From the NCBI GenBank assembly GCA_030693565.1, contig JAUYAJ010000339.1, positions 1 to 12,136 of the forward strand: DNA of 12,136 bases. Direction: 5' to 3'. The notes under the pieces were generated by a model. It was not told the DNA's origin and did not search any database. It saw nothing but the letters and a program-made list of their open reading frames with translations. This DNA comes from Rubrivivax sp. Lineage in GTDB: Bacteria > Pseudomonadota > Gammaproteobacteria > Burkholderiales > Burkholderiaceae_C. Both the position numbers and the translations under genes were made by a program. Shown here piece by piece: positions 6,637 through 12,136 of the stretch; the first letter of the stretch is position 1; the number at the start of each line of letters is the position of its first letter.

Positions 6637-7040
6637 TCCGCGGCGTCGGCCTGCTGGACGCCATGATCGCGCTGGCGATCCTGGCCTTTGGCATGCTCGC
6701 GATGACGCGCTTCCAGGCCCGCACCGTGGCGCAGACCACCGAGGCCCAGCAGCGCCTGGTCGCGACCCAGCTCGGCGACGAGTTGCTCAGCACCGTGATC
6801 GTCGACGTCGGCAACGCCGCTTGCTACACCTTGCCGCAGGCCGGTGCTTGCGCCAGCGCAACCGCCAAGACACGCACCGAGGCCTGGGCCACGCGCGTCG
6901 GCACGGCCCTGCCCGGTTCGGTGAGCACGACCTCGACCATCGACGCCGCCAGCGGCCGCCTGACGGTGGTCATCAACTGGACCGGCAAGGCATCGACCGA
7001 TGCACGCCGGCTGGAGGCGGTGACCGATGTGCGCCCCTGA
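6606..7040 (+). CDS. pilV: Minor pilin PilV
   Basis: This is a 144-aa prepilin-like protein in the PilV position of the operon, expected to join the minor-pilin tip complex. The leader of 13 residues ends RG (Gly13), and the mature helix starts VGLLDAMIALAILAFGMLAM. The usual Glu at +5 is Asp here (Asp18). The FGMLAMTRFQA stretch after the helix and the following TEAQQRLVATQLGDELL are typical of PilV. Two cysteines (CYTLPQAGAC) could form a small disulfide loop. ATG 6606 overlaps fimT by 31 nt, the longest overlap in the operon. A GGAG at 6592-6595 lies 10 nt upstream. The C-terminal part has the usual beta-strand pattern (GRLTVVINWTG). Confidence 0.85.
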   Translation: MRQSPRQLQLIRGVGLLDAMIALAILAFGMLAMTRFQARTVAQTTEAQQRLVATQLGDELLSTVIVDVGNAACYTLPQAGACASATAKTRTEAWATRVGTALPGSVSTTSTIDAASGRLTVVINWTGKASTDARRLEAVTDVRP

Positions 7041-8094
7041 ACGCCGCCCGCCACTGAGCGCGCGCGCCCAGCGCGGCCTGTCGATCATCGAGCTGATGGT
7101 CGGCATCGTCGTGTCTTTGCTGGTGGCGCTGGCCGCCGCCGGCAGTGCCACCGTCTTCACCGCCTCGCAGCGCCAAGGCATGGGCAGCGGCGGCGCGATG
7201 GTCAACGCCGGCACCGCGCTGGCGGCGCTGAAGAACGACGCTTCGGCCGCCGGCCTGGGTTTCTTCGGCGACTCGCGCTACCTGTGCAGCCGCCTCAACC
7301 TCAGCCTGGGCGCCAGCATGGTGACCGACGGCAGCGCATTCGCGCCGGTGCGCATCACCACCGAAGCAGGCGGCGACCGCGTCGACGTCGTCTATGCCAC
7401 GCAGGTGGCCTCGGGCACCAACGTGCTGCTGGCGGCGGCCACCGCCGGCGGCTCGGCGGCGCTGAAGTCGCTGCTGCCGGCCCAGCTCGGCGACGCCGTG
7501 CTGCTGGCGCCGCCAACACCCGGCGACCCCTGCGTCGTGCGCAGCGTCACCGCGATCACGCCGTCGACACCGACCAGCCCGCAGCTGCTCAACTTTGACG
7601 GCCCCGGCCAGCACAACCAGGTGCTGTTCACGACCCCGGTGACTTACGCCGAGAAGTCGCGCGCCACGCTGCTGGGCGCACTGCGCTGGAGCCGCTACCG
7701 CCTGGACGGCACCAACTTGTTGCTCGAACGGCCGCTGGAGGGCGCCTCGGCGGTGCTGGCGCGCAACGTGATCGGGTTTCGCGCCGAGTACGGCATCAGC
7801 GCCGCCGCGGCCGGCAGCACCACGCTGGACAGCTGGCAGGCCGCCAGTGGCGCCTTCGCCGCCGTCGACGCCACCACGCTGCCGCGCGTGCGTGCGCTGC
7901 GCATCGGGCTGGTCACGCGCAGCCCGCAGCGCGAGAAGCCCAACGCCGCCGGCCAGTGCGAAGCCAGCAGCGCCAAGCCGCAACTGTTCGGCGCCACCGT
8001 CGAGCCCGACGTCACCGACTGGCAGTGCTACCGCTACCGCCCGGTGGAGCTGGTGGTGCCACTGCGCAACCTGGTCTGGGGGGTCAAGGCATGA
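7027..8094 (+). CDS. pilW: Minor pilin PilW
   Basis: This is a 355-aa prepilin of the PilW family, the largest minor pilin, placed between PilV and PilX as in Pseudomonas aeruginosa. The basic leader ends QRG (Gly17). The mature helix LSIIELMVGIVVSLLVALAA has Glu at +5 (Glu22). After the helix, LKNDASAAGLGFFGD resembles the conserved region of the family, in which an early helix is followed by a glycine-rich turn. The rest is beta-rich with four cysteines (in YLCSR, DPCVV, GQCEA and WQCYRY) and ends with a PLRNLVWG motif. ATG 7027 overlaps pilV by 14 nt and has a strong ribosome binding site, GGAGG at 7013-7017, 9 nt upstream. In other bacteria PilV, PilW and PilX with PilY1 form the priming complex, so the same role is inferred here. 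Confidence 0.92.
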   Translation: MCAPERRPPLSARAQRGLSIIELMVGIVVSLLVALAAAGSATVFTASQRQGMGSGGAMVNAGTALAALKNDASAAGLGFFGDSRYLCSRLNLSLGASMVTDGSAFAPVRITTEAGGDRVDVVYATQVASGTNVLLAAATAGGSAALKSLLPAQLGDAVLLAPPTPGDPCVVRSVTAITPSTPTSPQLLNFDGPGQHNQVLFTTPVTYAEKSRATLLGALRWSRYRLDGTNLLLERPLEGASAVLARNVIGFRAEYGISAAAAGSTTLDSWQAASGAFAAVDATTLPRVRALRIGLVTRSPQREKPNAAGQCEASSAKPQLFGATVEPDVTDWQCYRYRPVELVVPLRNLVWGVKA

Positions 8095-8630
8095 AGCACC
8101 GCACACCGTTGCGCCAGCGCGGCATCACCATGATCGTCGTTCTCGTGCTGCTGTCGGTGATGCTGCTCGGCGGCCTGGCGTTCGCGCGCATGGCAGAGAT
8201 CGGCACCCTGGCCAGCGGCAACAACGCCTATCGCGAAGCGTCGCTGCAGGCCTCGGAGGTTGGCCTGGCATCGGCCTTTGCCGCGGTGCGCGCGATCAGT
8301 GCCGAAGACAGCAATCAAGCCGGCTGGTATTGGTCGACGATGCAGCCGGCCGACGCCAACGGCCTGCCCAGCGTCGACTGGAATGCCGCGCCCGAAGTGG
8401 TGATCGGCAACTACCGCGCCCGCTACGTCGTCGAGCGCTTGTGCAACACCTCGCCGGTGACCAGCACCTTGCAGCAATGCCTGGTCAAGCAAGTGCCGCA
8501 GACCGAAAGCAACCGATCCGGGCAGGAAGCCATCGACCCACCGAACTCGCGCCAGTTCCGCGCCACCGTGCGCGTCGAAGGGCCGAAAGACACCCAGACC
8601 TGGATTCAGTCGCTGGTCACCAAGGGCTGA
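8091..8630 (+). CDS. pilX: Minor pilin PilX
   Basis: This is a 179-aa prepilin-like protein of the PilX family. The leader MKHRTPLRQRG ends at Gly11, followed by ITMIVVLVLLSVMLLGGLAF. The +5 residue is Val rather than Glu. Other PilX proteins also lack this Glu, so it fits tip placement rather than a defect. The helix continues as FARMAEIGTLASGNNAYREASLQASEVGL, the typical PilX region that carries many small residues and an A-rich turn. Two cysteines (RLCNT, QQCLV) may pair. The start overlaps the pilW stop in an ATGA (8091-8094), a classic translational coupling, with a G-rich stretch at 8078-8083 upstream. In model organisms PilX bridges the minor pilins and PilY1; pilY1 follows after 24 nt. 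Confidence 0.9.
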   Translation: MKHRTPLRQRGITMIVVLVLLSVMLLGGLAFARMAEIGTLASGNNAYREASLQASEVGLASAFAAVRAISAEDSNQAGWYWSTMQPADANGLPSVDWNAAPEVVIGNYRARYVVERLCNTSPVTSTLQQCLVKQVPQTESNRSGQEAIDPPNSRQFRATVRVEGPKDTQTWIQSLVTKG

Positions 8631-8643
8631 GGCCCCAAGCCGC

Positions 8644-8648
8644 GGAGG
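8644..8648 (+). promoter_or_regulatory. pilY1 ribosome binding site
   Basis: GGAGG lies 6 nt before ATG 8655, in the 24-nt gap after pilX. It supports the start that gives a clean signal peptide. Confidence 0.8.
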
Positions 8649-8654
8649 CAACGC

Positions 8655-11600
8655 ATGAAAGTCGCAGTCCAATCACTCGCTTGTGCCGCTGCTTTGTCGG
8701 GCCTGCTCTTCGGCGCCGCCTCGCACGCCACCAACCTGGCCGAGCTGCCGCTGAAGACCGCGGTGCTGGCCAAGCCCAACGTGATCTTCGGCATGGACGA
8801 CTCCGGGTCGATGGACTGGGAGATCCTGCTCGGCACCAACGACGGCCTGGCCTGGTGGAACGGCAGCACAGCCTGGGACAGCGCGACGAACCGGCCACTG
8901 AAGGTGTCGGGCGGCGATTCGAACCGCCTGAGTTACCTGTTCCCGATGGGCACCGACCGCACCAAGGGCGGCCAGCTGTACAGCAATGGCACAGGCAGCG
9001 GCGATCACCGCGTCGTGCCGCCGACGGCGCAGTTCGCCTGGCTGCGGTCGAACGCTTTCAACCCGCTGTACTACAACACCTGGGTGACGTATCCGGCCTG
9101 GTCGCCGGCCTATGTCAACAGCGCGCTGCAGACCTACGCCAACGCACCGGTCGCCGCGGCGCCGTCGCACCCCGGCCCGCTGTCGAGCTCGGCGACGACG
9201 CTGAACGTCGGCAGTGACTGGACCTCGGGCAGCACCAACTTTGGCGACGACAACTTCGCCTTCGTCGCCATCGGCGGCATGGTGCTGCCGGTGGGCACCT
9301 CGGTCGTCGCCACCAATTCGACCTCCGGGATCTGCAGCGGCAGCACCCGCCAGACCTTGACCGCGGCCACCGTCGTGCCCAGCGGTGCGCGCTGCCTGGC
9401 GCGCGTGCCCTACTACCCGGCCACCTTCTGGCAGCGCACGACTTGCCCGGTTGGCGACCTCACCTGCACTGCGGTGCCCGATTGCACGGCGGTCAACCCG
9501 GTGACAACACCGGGCGCCAGCTGCGTCGCCGCGCCCGACGGCGTGGGCAAGCTGCGCCGCTACGAGGTCAAGAGCGGCAACACCTTCCCTTCGGGCCGCA
9601 GCCATGCCGCCGAACTGCAGAACTTCGCCAACTGGTTCAGCTACTACCGCAAACGCAAGCTGATGCTGGCCGGCGCGATGGGTCGGGCACTGGAGCCGAT
9701 CACCGGCGTGCGCATGGGCGTCGTGCCCTTCGGCAGCACGCCAACGGTGACGATGTACGACGCCGACGCCAGCAGCGCCGCCAGCAACCGCTACCGCGTC
9801 GCCGGCCAGTTCTACCTCAATGCCACCGGCAGCCCGCAAGGCACGCCAACGCACAGGACGGTCAAGCACATCGGCAGCCAGTTCAACGACAACACCACCG
9901 TCGTCCAGTACGCCTGCCAGCGCAACAGCATGTTCATCGTCACCGACGGCTTCGCCAACTCGAACAGCGAAGTCGCGCCGAGCTACGACAAGCCCAGGTA
10001 CGGCAGTGGTGCGCCCTACGAGACGACAACGAACAACTCGCTGGCCGACCTGGCGCTGGCTTATTACACCAACATCTTGCGCGCCTCCGGCGGGTCGGCG
10101 CTGGCCTCCGGCCGCGTGCCCTCGGGCGACCCGACAAGGCGCAATCCCGACCTCAACACCGACCTGCACATCACCACCTACGGCATCACGCTGGGCGCGC
10201 GCGGCACGCTGTACCCGACGGCGCTCAACCCGTTTGCCGTCGACGTCTTCGCCGCCCCGCCAGTCTGGCCAACGCCGGTGGCCGATGACCCGACGATGAT
10301 CGACGACCTCTGGCACGCCACCATCAACGGCCGCGGCCAGATGTACCTGGCCAATGACGTCGACGCCATGCGGCTGTCGATCCAGGCCGCGTTCAACGAC
10401 ATCCTGAGCCAGGAAGGCGCGCAGGGCGGCATCGCGGTGAGCGCCGTCAACCTCGACCGCGGCGACTCGCAGGCCTACCTGGGTTCGTACAACCCGGCCG
10501 GCTGGGCCGGCGACCTGACCGCCAATCCGATCAACACCACCACCGCCGCCGTCTCGTCGACGCCGGTCTGGTCGGCCGCCAACTTGCTGGGCGCACGCGA
10601 TTGGACGACGCGGCGGATCTTCAGCTCCAGCGCCAGCACCGGCGTCGACTTCAGCGCCGTCAACGTCGGTGCCGCGGTCAACCCGGCGCCGGCCAGTTTC
10701 ACCAACCTCGAGGTGGTGGAATACCTGCGCGGTAACCGCAGCGGCGAAGGCACAACCTTTCGTTCCCGCACCAGCCTGATCGGCGCCGTCGTCAACGCCG
10801 AGCCGGTGCTGGCGCGCGACGAGCGCATGGTCTACCTGGCCTCGGGCGACGGCATGTTGCACGCCTTCGACACCGTCACCGGCAACGAGGAATGGGCCTA
10901 CGCCCCGCCGGAGACGCTGGCAGCGCTGGGGCGCTCGGCGCAGCGCGGCTGGGTCTACCAGACGTTGCTCGACGCCACCCCCACCTATGCGCGGCTGACC
11001 AGCGGCGCCAAGCTGCTGGTGGGCGGCCTGGGCGCGGCCGGACGCAGCTATTACGCCATCGACGTCAGCAGCCCGAAGAACCTGACCTCAGCAGCCGCCG
11101 CGGCGCAGTTCCGCTGGACCTTCCCGGCCGCCACCGACACCGGCAACCGCGCCAACATGGGCTACCCGATCGGCCGCCCGGTGCTGGCGCGCACCACCGA
11201 CCACGGCGACGTCATGCTCGTCACCTCGGGTGTCGACAACGGCGTGACGATCGGCGACGGCCGTGGCCGGCTGTGGATGCTCAACGCCAGCACCGGCGCC
11301 GTCATCAAGACTTTCCGCACCACGGCCGGCGCCGTCTTCCCCGGCCAGGAAGCCGGGCTGGCCCATGTCTCGGCCTTTGAAGAGCCCGACGGCAAGGTGC
11401 GTTACGTGTTCGGCGGCGACTTGCTGGGCAACCTGTGGCGTTTCGACCTCCAACAGGCCGGCGCCGGCGAATTGACGCCCGACCTGGTGGCGGTGCTCAA
11501 GGATGCCGCGAACAACCTGCAGCCCATCACCTCGGCGCCCGAGCTGACGACGATCGAGAACAAGCGCATCGTGCTCGTGGGCACCGGCCGCCTGCTCGAC

Positions 11601-12128
11601 ATCACCGACTTCGGCAGCACGCGCACACAGTCCTTCTATGCCATTGCCGACGGCGCGACACTGAGCAACGCGCGCAGCGGACTGGTGGCGCAAACCTATG
11701 TGCGCAGCACCGACACGCTGAGCAACAACCCGGTCAACTGGACCAGCGGGCGCGGCTGGTACTTCGACCTGCCGGCCGGCGAGCAAGCCAACACCGACCC
11801 CATCGTCACCTATGGCGCCGTGGCCTTCGTCACCAACAAGAACGGCAGCACCGACTGCTCGCAGGCGTCCTACATGTACCTGATCGACATCGGCACCGGC
11901 TCCAAGGTCCAGGTGCCTGCCACCGGCCTGCCGGGCACGGGCACGACCTTCGTCTCGGAGTTGATCGGCGCCAACGCCACGTCGTCGCGGGTGATCACGC
12001 TGCGCGTGGTCAACGGCAAGATCGTCGGCACCACCCATCGCTCGGACAACACGGTGTTCCAGCGCGAACTGCCACTGGGCCAGAACATCACGCCGGCGAA
12101 GAACGCCTGGCGGGAGATCCGGCGCTAG
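8655..12128 (+). CDS. pilY1: Type IV pilus tip-associated adhesin/assembly factor PilY1
   Basis: This is a 1157-aa exported protein, close to the length of Pseudomonas PilY1. A signal peptide covers ~1-25 (likely cut after ASHA). The N-terminal half is von Willebrand factor A-like: the MIDAS motif D48-x-S50-x-S52 lies in FGMDDSGSMDW, and MFIVTDGF holds Asp431. Inserted in it is a Thr/Ser- and Cys-rich part (six cysteines at 227-290). The conserved DDLWHATINGRGQMYL segment ends this half. From ~700 the PilC/PilY1 beta-propeller follows (VVNAEPVLARDERMVYLASG; GGDLLGNLWRFDL at 920-932; DCSQASYMYLIDI). PilY1 binds surfaces, primes assembly and controls retraction in other species. Two oddities: the loop before GGDLLGNLW lacks the usual Asp/Asn-rich calcium ligands, and an RGD occurs at 602-604. 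It is the last gene visible in the operon; only 8 nt remain after the stop. Confidence 0.95.
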   Translation: MKVAVQSLACAAALSGLLFGAASHATNLAELPLKTAVLAKPNVIFGMDDSGSMDWEILLGTNDGLAWWNGSTAWDSATNRPLKVSGGDSNRLSYLFPMGTDRTKGGQLYSNGTGSGDHRVVPPTAQFAWLRSNAFNPLYYNTWVTYPAWSPAYVNSALQTYANAPVAAAPSHPGPLSSSATTLNVGSDWTSGSTNFGDDNFAFVAIGGMVLPVGTSVVATNSTSGICSGSTRQTLTAATVVPSGARCLARVPYYPATFWQRTTCPVGDLTCTAVPDCTAVNPVTTPGASCVAAPDGVGKLRRYEVKSGNTFPSGRSHAAELQNFANWFSYYRKRKLMLAGAMGRALEPITGVRMGVVPFGSTPTVTMYDADASSAASNRYRVAGQFYLNATGSPQGTPTHRTVKHIGSQFNDNTTVVQYACQRNSMFIVTDGFANSNSEVAPSYDKPRYGSGAPYETTTNNSLADLALAYYTNILRASGGSALASGRVPSGDPTRRNPDLNTDLHITTYGITLGARGTLYPTALNPFAVDVFAAPPVWPTPVADDPTMIDDLWHATINGRGQMYLANDVDAMRLSIQAAFNDILSQEGAQGGIAVSAVNLDRGDSQAYLGSYNPAGWAGDLTANPINTTTAAVSSTPVWSAANLLGARDWTTRRIFSSSASTGVDFSAVNVGAAVNPAPASFTNLEVVEYLRGNRSGEGTTFRSRTSLIGAVVNAEPVLARDERMVYLASGDGMLHAFDTVTGNEEWAYAPPETLAALGRSAQRGWVYQTLLDATPTYARLTSGAKLLVGGLGAAGRSYYAIDVSSPKNLTSAAAAAQFRWTFPAATDTGNRANMGYPIGRPVLARTTDHGDVMLVTSGVDNGVTIGDGRGRLWMLNASTGAVIKTFRTTAGAVFPGQEAGLAHVSAFEEPDGKVRYVFGGDLLGNLWRFDLQQAGAGELTPDLVAVLKDAANNLQPITSAPELTTIENKRIVLVGTGRLLDITDFGSTRTQSFYAIADGATLSNARSGLVAQTYVRSTDTLSNNPVNWTSGRGWYFDLPAGEQANTDPIVTYGAVAFVTNKNGSTDCSQASYMYLIDIGTGSKVQVPATGLPGTGTTFVSELIGANATSSRVITLRVVNGKIVGTTHRSDNTVFQRELPLGQNITPAKNAWREIRR

Positions 12129-12136
12129 GAGTGTGG

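Noticed and set aside
8124..8138. Missing +5 Glu in PilX, considered as a defect
   Set aside because: Other PilX proteins also lack this residue, so it is normal for the family.
8673..10862. 729-codon open frame on the - strand opposite pilY1
   Set aside because: It lies antisense to a well-supported gene. Its composition (Ala/Gly/Arg/Val/His/Gln-rich, no recognisable domain) is what high GC third-position bias produces on the opposite strand.

Overview
The window is GC-rich and densely coded, with strong G/C preference at third codon positions. Its proteins look like those of a betaproteobacterium of the order Burkholderiales (Rubrivivax/Leptothrix/Roseateles-like). That placement is inferred from protein style and gene content, not from a marker gene. 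All genes read on the + strand except a two-gene block in the middle.

Layout. (1) 1-1446: the 3' part of a sensor histidine kinase of the NarL/DesK type, then its probable partner, a LuxR/NarL-type response regulator. (2) 1447-1598: an intergenic stretch with two direct copies of a 47-nt repeat, each able to fold into two hairpins. (3) 1599-5529: the Holliday-junction genes ruvA and ruvB. They are not adjacent: between them lie an alpha/beta-hydrolase gene (+) and, on the - strand, a DUF2946 gene followed by a periplasmic copper chaperone gene of the PCu(A)C family. (4) 5530-5734: a regulatory stretch with a CRP-like palindrome, a sigma70-like promoter and a good ribosome binding site. (5) 5735-12128: a minor-pilin operon of the type IV pilus, pilE-fimT-pilV-pilW-pilX-pilY1. 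The first five genes overlap each other by 4 to 31 nt, which suggests translational coupling. pilY1 follows after 24 nt.

How the parts work together. RuvA and RuvB form the branch-migration motor for Holliday junctions. The DUF2946/PCu(A)C pair looks like a small copper-handling unit of the cell envelope; PCu(A)C proteins typically supply copper to cytochrome oxidase. The pil operon encodes the low-abundance pilins and the large PilY1 protein that prime pilus assembly and are thought to sit at the pilus tip. These support adhesion, twitching and possibly DNA uptake. The two-component pair has no visible target here.

The window is mostly well-known families and I see no clearly new system. 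The most interesting signals are regulatory. Several genes without a Shine-Dalgarno sequence (ruvA, ruvB, the DUF2946 gene, perhaps the response regulator) have a -10-like hexamer ending 5-6 nt before the start codon, as expected for leaderless mRNAs. The ruvB/DUF2946 divergent gap is arranged symmetrically, so each -10 sits where the other gene's -35 should be. No stretch longer than 300 nt lacks a gene. I saw no tRNA, rRNA, CRISPR array or insertion sequence.
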